Below, in pieces: positions 1 through 5,468 of a DNA stretch of 5,468 nucleotides. The notes beneath the pieces were generated by a model that was given only the letters and a program-made list of their open reading frames with translations, was not told the origin of the DNA and did not search any database. Source of the stretch: Octadecabacter sp. Lineage in GTDB: Bacteria > Pseudomonadota > Alphaproteobacteria > Rhodobacterales > Rhodobacteraceae. The DNA is taken from contig DQCL01000007.1 of NCBI GenBank assembly GCA_003533975.1, positions 151-5,618 of the forward strand, written 5' to 3'. Positions within the stretch are counted from its first letter, which is position 1. Each line of letters starts with the position of its first letter. A program made the position numbers and the translations under genes.

Positions 1-243
1 CCACAAATCAAGGCTGCCCCAGCGATCAAAGATCGAACGGCACAGCTGCTGCATCGCGGCGTCCACGGTTATGTCCATCGGCGCGAGTGTGGCATCCCCG
101 CCAATCGCTTTGATCCTGTCATCAAGGTCTTCGAGCGCACCTGTCGTGCGGCCAACTGCGATAATGTGGTGAGTAGGGGCAAGGGCCTCGGCCAATGCCG
201 CGCCAAGGCCGCGCGATGCGCCTGTGATGAGTGCTGTTTTCAT
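1..243 (-). CDS. Short-chain dehydrogenase/reductase, N-terminal part (cut by window edge)
   Basis: The minus strand from the ATG at 243 stays open for 81 codons to the edge of the window, so only the N-terminal third of a normal SDR (about 230-250 residues) is visible. The protein begins MKTALITGASRGLG, carrying the Rossmann cofactor motif TGxxxGxG at residues 7-14. A Gly-Arg pair at residues 31-32, after the second beta strand, suggests NADP(H) preference. The segment MDIT with Asp57 matches the acidic residue that contacts the adenine ring in classical SDRs. The catalytic Tyr/Lys region lies outside the window, so substrate and reaction cannot be told. It starts 38 bases after the stop of the small protein gene upstream and is probably cotranscribed with it. 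The ribosome site is weak (a GAG about 5 bases before the ATG). Family assignment is firm; role is unknown. Confidence 0.88.
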   Translation of the reverse strand, partial: MKTALITGASRGLGAALAEALAPTHHIIAVGRTTGALEDLDDRIKAIGGDATLAPMDITVDAAMQQLCRSIFDRWGSLDLW

Positions 244-281
244 GGCGTCTCATTAGGCGTGCGGGCTAGGCTTGGCAATCC

Positions 282-542
282 TTAGGACGGCATTGTCAGG
301 CGGCGAATGGTCGCGTCATTGCTCCGCAACAAGACATAGGTACCGGTGATCGCGACGATTTCACCGAGTGGGGTCGCATCTGCAACGGATGCGGTGATGA
401 TTGTCCCGTCAGGGCTGCGCAGCAAGGCACGCGGCCCTTCGCCGCCGCCAAACAATCCCAGCAGTTGGGGTTTGGATAGATCGATAGCGTCAACATGCGT
501 CGCGCTTTGTGCGGTTTCAGTTCTGGTGGTCTCGGTCGACAT
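282..542 (-). CDS. Conserved-looking small protein with GspC/PilP HR-like beta-domain
   Basis: This 86-residue protein starts at the ATG at 542, with AAAGG (555-551) eight bases upstream as a good ribosome site. Residues 1-24 are polar and probably disordered, with no signal peptide or membrane segment. Residues 25-86 look like a compact beta-domain: LLGLFGGGEGPRALLRSPDG (27-46), then a strand-turn-strand pattern ending IVAITGTYVLLR and IRRLTMP. This resembles the homology region of type II secretion GspC and of the pilus protein PilP (pattern: raLl..pdG.i....vgd..plg.v..I....v.L), but those are normally membrane-tethered and this one is not. It sits between purF (104-base gap) and the SDR gene (38-base gap) on the same strand. 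No pilus or secretion gene is in view. The gene is very likely real; the fold suggestion comes from pattern only and the function is unknown. Confidence 0.78.
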   Translation of the reverse strand: MSTETTRTETAQSATHVDAIDLSKPQLLGLFGGGEGPRALLRSPDGTIITASVADATPLGEIVAITGTYVLLRSNDATIRRLTMPS

Positions 543-577
543 TTTTCTGGCCTTTGATAATCAGAAGGCGCAGGTAA

Positions 578-592
578 TGCTGCAATGCAGCA
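578..592. promoter_or_regulatory. Perfect palindrome TGCTGC-N3-GCAGCA, PhaR-like operator candidate
   Basis: A perfect 6+6 bp inverted repeat with a 3-base centre lies between purF and the small gene, 36 bases before the latter's ATG. Its core, CTGC-AAT-GCAG (580-590), fits the CTGC-N3-4-GCAG pattern that I recall for PhaR-type repressors of polyhydroxybutyrate genes in Rhodobacter and Paracoccus. It is not followed by a T-run on either strand, so a terminator is unlikely. A half-site-like TTGTGCAGC lies nearby at 601-609. Regulatory use is an inference. Confidence 0.35.
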
Positions 593-628
593 ATGTCGAG
601 TTGTGCAGCTTGACGTAAGCGTAAACTG

Positions 629-642
629 GCCGATGGATCGGC
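629..642 (-). terminator. Weak hairpin just after purF stop
   Basis: GCCGAT-GG-ATCGGC forms a short, perfect inverted repeat beginning five bases after the purF stop. On the minus strand it is followed by CAGTTTACG, which has only three consecutive T residues. It could therefore attenuate or stabilise the purF transcript end, but it is a poor match to a Rho-independent terminator. The remaining gap bases down to the small gene hold only the PhaR-like palindrome and a tandem CGTAA repeat (614-624). Confidence 0.25.
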
Positions 643-646
643 GGGC

Positions 647-2125
647 TTACTCCGCTGCTGTTTTCATCTCAAATCCCTGCTCAATCATGTCAGCAGGTTT
701 AACCGGATATTCACCGCTAAAGCATGCATCGCAATATTGCGGAGATGCGTTGTCGCGTTTGGCTTGTCCAACAGCGCGATATAGCCCGTCGAGCGAGATA
801 AACTTAAGGGAATCGACACCCAAATGCGTGCGCATTTCTTCCTCGGTCATCGTTGCAGCCAACAGCTTTTCGCGTTGGGGCGTGTCGACGCCGTAAAAAC
901 ACGGCCAAGCCGTCGGTGGGGATGCGATGCGAAAGTGAACCTCAGCAGCGCCCGCCTCAAGGATCATTTCCTTGATTTTGCGCGATGTGGTGCCACGTAC
1001 AACACTGTCATCCACGAGGATGATGCGCTTACCCTTAACCAAAGCACGGTTCACGTTGAGTTTTAGGCGCACACCCATGTTGCGGATGGACTCGGATGGC
1101 TCAATAAACGTGCGGCCCATGTACTGGTTGCGAATGATACCCATCGCATAGGGAATACCGGACTCAAGGCTATAACCGATCGCAGCGGGGGTGCCGGAAT
1201 CCGGCACGGGGCAAACAAGATCGGCGTCCACCGGATTTTCTTTAGCCAGCTCACGCCCGATGTTTTCACGAGTCTCATAAACAGAACGGCCGCCGAGAAT
1301 TGAATCTGGGCGGCTGAAATAGACGTGTTCGAAAATGCAGAAGCGAGACTTGGCGCGGCGGAATGGGAAGTGGGATTCAACACCCTTGTCACTGATCACC
1401 ACCATCTCGCCGGGCTCAATCTCGCGGATGAACGTGGCATTGATGATATCCAGCGCACAGGTTTCGGACGCCAGAACCCAACCATCGCCAAGCTGCCCAA
1501 GGACCAGTGGACGCACGCCCAACGGGTCGCGGCAGCCGATCAGTTTGGTGCGGGTCATAGCGACAACAGAAAACGCACCTTCAACCTTACGAAGGGCTTC
1601 TTCCATGCGGTCAGGAATCTTGCGCCCCATTGAACGCGCCATCAGGTGAATAATGCACTCACTGTCGGATGAACTTTGGAAAATGGAACCGCGTTCGACC
1701 AGTTCTTTGCGCAGCGCGAGTGCGTTGGTGATATTACCATTGTGCGCAATCGCAGCGCCGCCCATGGAAAACTCACCAAAGAAGGGCTGCACGTCGCGAA
1801 TTTGTGTAGCACCTTTGCTGCCCGCGGTGGAATAGCGCACGTGGCCAATCCCGATTGGGCCGGGCAGGGTCGCCATGGTTTCTGCATCGGTAAAGTTATC
1901 ACGGACATATCCGAAACGACGCGCAGAGCTAAACCCGTGGGCGAAATCGTGGGTGACAATGCCGCCCGCTTCTTGGCCGCGATGTTGAAGGGCATGAAGG
2001 CCGAGGGCGACGACGGAGGCGGCGTTTTCAACCCCAACGGCACCGAAGACACCACATTCTTCTTTCAATTTATCATCATCAAAAGGATGGGCGGGGGGCA
2101 TTTGGTCGCGAAGGCTCATGGGCAC
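647..2125 (-). CDS. purF: Amidophosphoribosyltransferase (glutamine PRPP amidotransferase)
   Basis: PurF makes 5-phosphoribosylamine from PRPP and glutamine, the first committed step of de novo purine synthesis in the cytoplasm. The protein is full length (492 residues from the GTG at 2125). The N-terminal half is a class II (Ntn) glutaminase: Cys24 in EECGVFG becomes the catalytic N-terminus after propeptide removal, with HVRYSTAG at 95-102 and HNGNI at 128-132. The C-terminal half is a phosphoribosyltransferase with the PRPP loop IILVDDSVVRGTT at 368-380. Cys263, Cys409, Cys465 and Cys468 fall where the Bacillus subtilis enzyme binds its [4Fe-4S] cluster, so this is the cluster-containing type, unlike E. 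coli PurF. I prefer the GTG start because GGAG (2137-2134) lies eight bases before it; the ATG at 2119 (490 residues) and the ATG at 2101 are alternatives. It follows cvpA after a 175-base gap. Confidence 0.97.
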   Translation of the reverse strand: MPMSLRDQMPPAHPFDDDKLKEECGVFGAVGVENAASVVALGLHALQHRGQEAGGIVTHDFAHGFSSARRFGYVRDNFTDAETMATLPGPIGIGHVRYSTAGSKGATQIRDVQPFFGEFSMGGAAIAHNGNITNALALRKELVERGSIFQSSSDSECIIHLMARSMGRKIPDRMEEALRKVEGAFSVVAMTRTKLIGCRDPLGVRPLVLGQLGDGWVLASETCALDIINATFIREIEPGEMVVISDKGVESHFPFRRAKSRFCIFEHVYFSRPDSILGGRSVYETRENIGRELAKENPVDADLVCPVPDSGTPAAIGYSLESGIPYAMGIIRNQYMGRTFIEPSESIRNMGVRLKLNVNRALVKGKRIILVDDSVVRGTTSRKIKEMILEAGAAEVHFRIASPPTAWPCFYGVDTPQREKLLAATMTEEEMRTHLGVDSLKFISLDGLYRAVGQAKRDNASPQYCDACFSGEYPVKPADMIEQGFEMKTAAE

Positions 2126-2300
2126 GGGGGCAGCTCCGAATCCGAGGGTTTGCGTTGAGGGGGGTTTAACGCTTTGTCGTTAAAGTGTCACGCAAGGATG
2201 AAGAAGATTGGGCATCAGTCTTGGCTGTTGGTAATTGGCAACGATAATGTCGCCTTTCGGGGAAGGACATGGGCCCCTACAGTCTGTTGGGCGCTAAACC
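2126..2300 (-). promoter_or_regulatory. cvpA-purF intergenic region with candidate purF promoter
   Basis: This 175-base gap is the longest in the window and most likely carries purF control elements. On the minus strand GTGACA (2191-2186; five of six bases of the sigma-70 -35 consensus) is followed after 17 bases by TAAACC (2168-2163), a poor -10. Transcription would start near 2156, giving a leader of about 30 bases that contains the GGAG ribosome site. No convincing terminator for cvpA is visible: near 2255-2275 there are only short GC-rich complementarities without a T-run, so readthrough from cvpA is possible. A second, looser dyad (GTTG-gt-AATT-gg-CAAC) lies at 2227-2242. The promoter call is tentative because the -10 is weak. 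Confidence 0.35.
2165..2184. promoter_or_regulatory. Perfect dyad TTTAACG-N6-CGTTAAA, possible purF operator
   Basis: A perfect 7+7 bp inverted repeat with a 6-base spacer lies about 40 bases before the purF start. It covers the spacer and part of the -10 of the candidate purF promoter, the position expected of a repressor site. It does not match the E. coli PurR box (ACGCAAACGTTTGCGT type). The binding protein, if there is one, is unknown. As RNA it could form an AU-rich hairpin, but no T-run follows it. Confidence 0.35.
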
Positions 2301-2891
2301 TTAGTTTTCAACGGGCGCTGCTTCGGCTTCGTCAACAGGCTCACCACATTCACCGACGAGTTGTTCGTACTGTGTTGTGATCCATCCAAGCGCGGCTTCG
2401 GGGTCGCGTTCTTCGATGCTGCCAGTCATGTTAGAGAACACAGCAATGGCGCGGCTGTTTTCGACAATTGGGATGTTCTGGCTTTGAAGCACGGTGGAAT
2501 ACACAAAGAATGCCACAGCAACCAACAAAATGCCGCGCAATGCGCCGAACAAGAACCCGAGGCCTTGGTCCAAACCGCCCAAAACAGACCGTTGGATCAG
2601 GGATGAAAACAGCGGCGTAAAGATTGAGACAATCACAAGGACAACGGCGAACACGGCTGCAAATGCCGCAATCACGCTGAGTTCACAGCTGTCACCGATA
2701 AAATCGCCCACAACAGGGATCTGTTTGACCAGCGGTTTCACTTGGTCCGCAAAGATGAAAGCCATGACCGTCGCGACAATCCAGCCCATGATGGCCAGTG
2801 CTTCGCGCACGAAGCCGCGTGAATACGCCAGCAGTGCCGACAAAATAATAACAATGGCAACCACGCCGTCGATGATGGTGAAATCGCCCAT
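2301..2891 (-). CDS. cvpA: CvpA family inner-membrane protein
   Basis: This 196-residue protein has four likely membrane helices at about residues 8-23, 31-48, 70-93 and 112-135, and a hydrophilic acidic C-terminal tail. The segment YSRGFVREAL (23-32) and the signature LGGLDQGLGFLFGALRG (104-120) are typical of CvpA, named for its need in colicin V production and found widely as an envelope protein in proteobacteria. Its molecular activity is not established. In E. coli cvpA lies directly before purF, and the same order is kept here, although separated by 175 bases. The ATG at 2891 has AAGG ten bases upstream and lies 30 bases after the radA stop, so it is probably cotranscribed with radA. 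Length and topology fit the family; the C-terminal tail (about 160-196) is the least conserved-looking part. Confidence 0.93.
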   Translation of the reverse strand: MGDFTIIDGVVAIVIILSALLAYSRGFVREALAIMGWIVATVMAFIFADQVKPLVKQIPVVGDFIGDSCELSVIAAFAAVFAVVLVIVSIFTPLFSSLIQRSVLGGLDQGLGFLFGALRGILLVAVAFFVYSTVLQSQNIPIVENSRAIAVFSNMTGSIEERDPEAALGWITTQYEQLVGECGEPVDEAEAAPVEN

Positions 2892-2921
2892 GTGTTTGTC
2901 GCCTTGTCTTGCTGTGCGGGG

Positions 2922-4289
2922 TTATCTTTCCCCGAATACCTGTTCCACGAAGCCGAGCAAGTCACGCATTTCGCGCATCGTTACTCCGCCGTCTCCACCA
3001 CGTTTGCCACGTACCGGAGTGATTGCGGAGGTAAAACCAAGTTTTGACGCTTCTTTCAACCGATTTTCCGTCTGAGGGGCAGGGCGCAGCCCTCCAGACA
3101 GGGAAATTTCGCCAAAAACAACACAGTCTTTGGGCAAGGCCGCATCTTCGCGGGCGGAAATCAGCGCAGCGGCGACGGCCAAATCAGCCGCAGGTTCCGT
3201 CACGCGCAGGCCACCAGCGACGTTCAGATACACATCAAGGCCGGTAAACGGCACGCCCGCGCGGGACTCGAGGACGGCGAGGATCATCGCAAGGCGTGAC
3301 CCGTCCCAGCCGACAACTGTGCGACGCGGCTGGGAATGGGGGGACGGCGCGACAAGGGCCTGAAATTCACACAGCATCGGGCGCGACCCTTCAATGCCAG
3401 CGAATACAACGGATCCCGGTGCGGGATCACCGCGTTCAGACAGGAACATCGCTGACGGGTTCTTCACTTCCGCCAGTCCTTTGCCCGTCATTTCAAACAC
3501 ACCGATTTCGTCGGCTGGGCCAAAGCGGTTCTTGACGGCGCGTAGAATGCGGAACTGGTGGCCGCGTTCGCCTTCAAAATAAAGCACTGTGTCGACCATA
3601 TGTTCAACAACACGTGGTCCGGCGATTGTACCTTCTTTGGTCACATGGCCAACAAGAACCACAGCGATGCCATTTTGTTTGGCAAAGGTCGTCAGCTCGT
3701 GGGCGGCTGAACGTACCTGAGACACAGACCCCGGTGCGGCCTCAACCGTGTCGAGCCACATGGTCTGAATGGAATCGATAATCACGAAATCGGGTTTTTC
3801 GGCCTCAAGCGTCGTAAGGATGTCGCGTAGGTTGGTTTCAGATGCCAGTTTCACGGGGCTTTCTGTCAGGCCCAATCGCCGCGCGCGCATTTGCACCTGC
3901 GAGGCGGATTCCTCGCCCGAAATATAAAGAACCTTCAGCCCGTTGCGGGCAAACCGCGCGGCCGCTTGCAACAGCAGCGTCGACTTACCGATGCCTGGAT
4001 CACCGCCGACCAGAATAGCAGACGCCTTAACCAAGCCGCCACCCAAGGTGCGGTCCAGCTCACCCACACCGGACAGGGTGCGCGGTGGTTCCGGTTCCAA
4101 TGTCGCAAGGTCGGTAAGGTTGATCTGTTTGCCGCGTCCGCCACCCATCGCCTTTTTGGACTTCGGGCCGCCTGTTAGGGGCTTCACTTCTTCAATTGTG
4201 TTCCATGCTTCACAAACGTCACAACGCCCCGACCACTTGGTTGAGGACGCATTGCACGCGGTGCAGATGAAGGTGATATCTTTTGCCAT
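2922..4289 (-). CDS. radA: DNA repair protein RadA (Sms), branched-DNA recombination ATPase
   Basis: RadA is a RecA-like ATPase that processes recombination intermediates and promotes branch migration in DNA repair. The 455-residue protein has all family parts in order: a C4 zinc finger (Cys9, Cys12, Cys23, Cys26); an ATPase core with Walker A GGDPGIGKST (95-104, Lys102) and Walker B FVIID (168-172); the RadA-specific KNRFG motif (253-257); and a C-terminal Lon-like domain from about 280, including GEISLSGGLRP (393-403). I place the start at the ATG at 4289 because MAK before the zinc finger is the usual family N-terminus; a GTG two codons upstream (4295) is possible. No Shine-Dalgarno sequence is visible before either start. 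It lies 49 bases after the hydrolase stop and 30 bases before cvpA, on the same strand. No motif is missing. Confidence 0.97.
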   Translation of the reverse strand: MAKDITFICTACNASSTKWSGRCDVCEAWNTIEEVKPLTGGPKSKKAMGGGRGKQINLTDLATLEPEPPRTLSGVGELDRTLGGGLVKASAILVGGDPGIGKSTLLLQAAARFARNGLKVLYISGEESASQVQMRARRLGLTESPVKLASETNLRDILTTLEAEKPDFVIIDSIQTMWLDTVEAAPGSVSQVRSAAHELTTFAKQNGIAVVLVGHVTKEGTIAGPRVVEHMVDTVLYFEGERGHQFRILRAVKNRFGPADEIGVFEMTGKGLAEVKNPSAMFLSERGDPAPGSVVFAGIEGSRPMLCEFQALVAPSPHSQPRRTVVGWDGSRLAMILAVLESRAGVPFTGLDVYLNVAGGLRVTEPAADLAVAAALISAREDAALPKDCVVFGEISLSGGLRPAPQTENRLKEASKLGFTSAITPVRGKRGGDGGVTMREMRDLLGFVEQVFGER

Positions 4290-4300
4290 GTTCACGTTTT

Positions 4301-4306
4301 ATTCTA
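4301..4306 (-). promoter_or_regulatory. Possible -10 element TAGAAT before radA
   Basis: In the 49-base hydrolase-radA gap, the minus strand reads TAGAAT (five of six bases of TATAAT), 11 bases before the radA ATG. A start about seven bases downstream would leave a leader of only a few bases, which would fit the absence of a ribosome site. The matching -35 region is poor, and the gap is AT-rich, so chance is a real possibility. Confidence 0.2.
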
Positions 4307-4338
4307 TTTTGAATGTAACGCAAGAGGGCAGGTTTACA

Positions 4339-5280
4339 TCAGCCGCCGATGTTATTGCGCAGGAAGTCCAACACGGTGGGGGAGGTCAGTGCGACAAGGT
4401 GGTTGTCTTCAGCATCGCGCACGTCCGTTAGGTCGACAACGCGAAAGCCTAAGGCTTCGTAGGTATCGATGTCATCCACATCGGCGCCAACACGGTTGCG
4501 GCTCTGTGCCAGTTGGGCTGACAAAAACAGCGCGGGGTCGCGGCCCGAAACAACGAGCAAGGTATTTTGGGGAAGCGGCGAAATGTCACTCACCTGAGTG
4601 GCGAAAACGTCGGGCGCGATATCGGGCTGCAACAGGATCAAGCTATCCAAGACCACAGGCTGGTTCTTCAGGCGCATTCGTACCAAGGCTTCCATCGCCA
4701 ACATACAGCCGAGCGAGTGTGCGACCAATGTGATCGCCCCCCCCCAAATGCGGCCCAAGCGTATGAACAAATCTTCTAAAGCCGATCGTGATTGCAACGC
4801 GCTGTCGCGGTCAAACAAGTATCCGCTTGCGGAGGATGCTGATGGCCAAACGAACGACAGTTGAGGCCCGCGCATGCCTGTATCTTCTACCATTTGGGCA
4901 TGCCGATACACGGCCTCGGCGGATGTGTTGTTGAACCCATGCACCCAGATTACGAGCGGGTCAGCACCCGCAGGGCCAATTGCGCGTTTGATGTCTTGGT
5001 CCGATGTCACTTGACGTTGGCGCGACAAGGCAAATGCGTTGGCGCCCTCAATCGGGACTTCACCGGGGATGCGATTGCGGGGTACGGCGACATCAAGGTC
5101 ATAGAAGTTTAGGCCGTCGATATGTTCTGAACTGTCAAAAGACGCACGGTTGGTCGCCATTAAAATTGATTGATTATCAAACAACGTGCCGATGACCGGT
5201 GCCGTGAAAAGCCCGCGTGCTTCACAACCGGACATAAGCGCCACGGAACTTGTCGCCATGAATGTACGCCGGTTCATCAT
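4339..5280 (-). CDS. DUF900-type alpha/beta hydrolase, predicted Tat-exported lipoprotein
   Basis: The 313-residue protein begins MMNRRTFMATSSVALMSGC: a twin-arginine motif (Arg4-Arg5, then TFM) and a lipobox-like MSGC with Cys19, so export by Tat and lipid anchoring are predicted. The mature part is an alpha/beta hydrolase of the DUF900 kind: the oxyanion-region motif VHGFNN (113-118), the nucleophile elbow AHSLG with Ser189, an acidic candidate Asp220 in LLQPDIAPDVF, and a likely catalytic His294 in DNHLVAL. The substrate is unknown; esterase or lipase-like activity is only an inference from fold. The start at 5280 overlaps the upstream stop as ATGA, with AAGG (5294-5291) ten bases before it, indicating translational coupling to the pqiA-like gene. 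A longer reading from 5367 would bury the signal peptide and is unlikely. A nine-G run encodes Trp179-Gly180-Gly181, close to the nucleophile. Confidence 0.88.
   Translation of the reverse strand: MMNRRTFMATSSVALMSGCEARGLFTAPVIGTLFDNQSILMATNRASFDSSEHIDGLNFYDLDVAVPRNRIPGEVPIEGANAFALSRQRQVTSDQDIKRAIGPAGADPLVIWVHGFNNTSAEAVYRHAQMVEDTGMRGPQLSFVWPSASSASGYLFDRDSALQSRSALEDLFIRLGRIWGGAITLVAHSLGCMLAMEALVRMRLKNQPVVLDSLILLQPDIAPDVFATQVSDISPLPQNTLLVVSGRDPALFLSAQLAQSRNRVGADVDDIDTYEALGFRVVDLTDVRDAEDNHLVALTSPTVLDFLRNNIGG
4737..4745 (-). repeat. Nine-G homopolymer tract inside the hydrolase gene
   Basis: The coding (minus) strand has nine consecutive G residues spanning the codons for Trp179 to Ala182, eight codons before the nucleophile serine. 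It is the longest homopolymer I noticed in the window. Losing one G would shift the frame to a TGA at 4670-4668, and gaining one would lead to a TAG at 4645-4643; both remove the catalytic residues. Confidence 0.9.
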
Positions 5281-5468
5281 TGCGCGGTCGCCTTGATGTG
5301 GCGGGCTGTGAAAATAGAGATCAGGATCGACGCCAGAACGCAGCCCGTGAACATATAGAGCCCCCAACCGCCCTCAACGGTCACGCGCCCTGCGCCTTTG
5401 ACGACAACCACATACAGCGCGATGAGAAAGATATCTGCCATTGCCAGCTTACCCAAATAGCCCAGCAC
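5277..5468 (-). CDS. PqiA-family (paraquat-inducible protein A) membrane protein, C-terminal end (cut by window edge)
   Basis: Only the last 63 residues before the TGA at 5279-5277 are in the window; the first visible codon is GTG at 5468 but is probably internal, because the family match begins mid-domain. The fragment has two hydrophobic helices (about visible residues 9-26 and 36-56). The stretch GKLAMADIFLIALYVV followed by VEGGWGLYMFTGCVLAS matches the C-terminal part of PqiA domains, where (W/L)xMxDvFlvallv precedes a conserved G-x-G/F region. PqiA proteins are inner-membrane partners in PqiAB-type envelope lipid transport; no PqiB-like MCE gene is visible here, so this may be one of the short, stand-alone PqiA proteins common in alphaproteobacteria. 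Its stop overlaps the hydrolase start (ATGA). The assignment rests on a short fragment. Confidence 0.72.
   Translation of the reverse strand: MLGYLGKLAMADIFLIALYVVVVKGAGRVTVEGGWGLYMFTGCVLASILISIFTARHIKATAQ

Noticed and set aside
557..585. TTGCAG-N17-GATTAT on the minus strand as a promoter for the 86-residue protein
   Set aside because: Its start would fall at about 550, beyond the AAAGG ribosome site at 555-551, so it cannot serve the gene in the way the ribosome site suggests.
610..638. TTGACG on the plus strand as a -35 for an antisense transcript into purF
   Set aside because: No acceptable -10 follows at 16-18 bases.
1676..2158. A 160-codon open frame on the plus strand opposite purF
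   Set aside because: It is a shadow of purF, which is fully supported by motifs on the other strand; its translation shows no domain and no ribosome site stands out.
2166..2270. A 34-codon minus-strand open frame in the cvpA-purF gap, ending within the dyad
   Set aside because: It could be imagined as a leader peptide, but the only G-rich stretch sits too close (about 3 bases) to its ATG, and the composition is unremarkable with no purine-linked logic.
2494..3075. A 193-codon plus-strand open frame across cvpA and the end of radA
   Set aside because: It spans two well-supported opposite genes and its product is rich in Thr, Lys, Pro and Ser with no recognisable domain, as expected for an antisense shadow.
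5281..5367. Upstream extension of the hydrolase by 29 codons
   Set aside because: It would overlap the pqiA-like gene extensively and bury the twin-arginine/lipobox signal, while the ATG at 5280 has a good ribosome site and ATGA coupling.
1..5468. Mobile elements, CRISPR arrays, tRNA/rRNA genes or a defence system
   Set aside because: Reading both strands shows no terminal repeats, transposase or phage motifs, spaced repeats or structural RNA signatures; coding genes fill nearly the whole window.

Overview
The window reads as an ordinary chromosomal segment of an alphaproteobacterium, most likely a member of the Rhodobacteraceae (Roseobacter group). Family resemblance of the proteins and my recollection of this gene order (pqiA-like, radA, cvpA, purF, SDR) point there; the base composition looks moderate rather than extremely GC-rich. 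The taxonomic call is an inference, since no rRNA or other marker is present.

All seven genes lie on the minus strand, so transcription runs from high to low coordinates. In that order they are: the C-terminal end of a PqiA-family membrane protein (5468-5277, cut by the window edge); a DUF900-type alpha/beta hydrolase with a twin-arginine lipoprotein signal (5280-4339) whose start overlaps the pqiA-like stop as ATGA; radA (4289-2922); cvpA (2891-2301); purF (2125-647); an 86-residue protein resembling a GspC/PilP beta-domain (542-282); and the N-terminal third of a short-chain dehydrogenase (243-1, cut by the window edge). Gaps are short (30 to 49 bases, or overlapping) except before purF (175 bases) and after purF (104 bases). 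Those two gaps hold the most plausible regulatory structure: a perfect 7+7 bp dyad upstream of purF, and downstream of purF a small hairpin plus a TGCTGC/GCAGCA palindrome.

Functionally the segment joins branched-DNA processing (RadA), the first committed step of purine synthesis (PurF) with its usual neighbour CvpA, and envelope proteins (PqiA-like, lipoprotein hydrolase, CvpA). The genes look like a housekeeping neighbourhood rather than one pathway. I see no mobile element, CRISPR array, tRNA, rRNA or defence system, and no clear evidence of a new multi-gene system. The points most worth a second look are a nine-G tract inside the hydrolase gene just before its nucleophile, the PhaR-like palindrome after purF, the dyad before purF, and the soluble orphan HR-like small protein.
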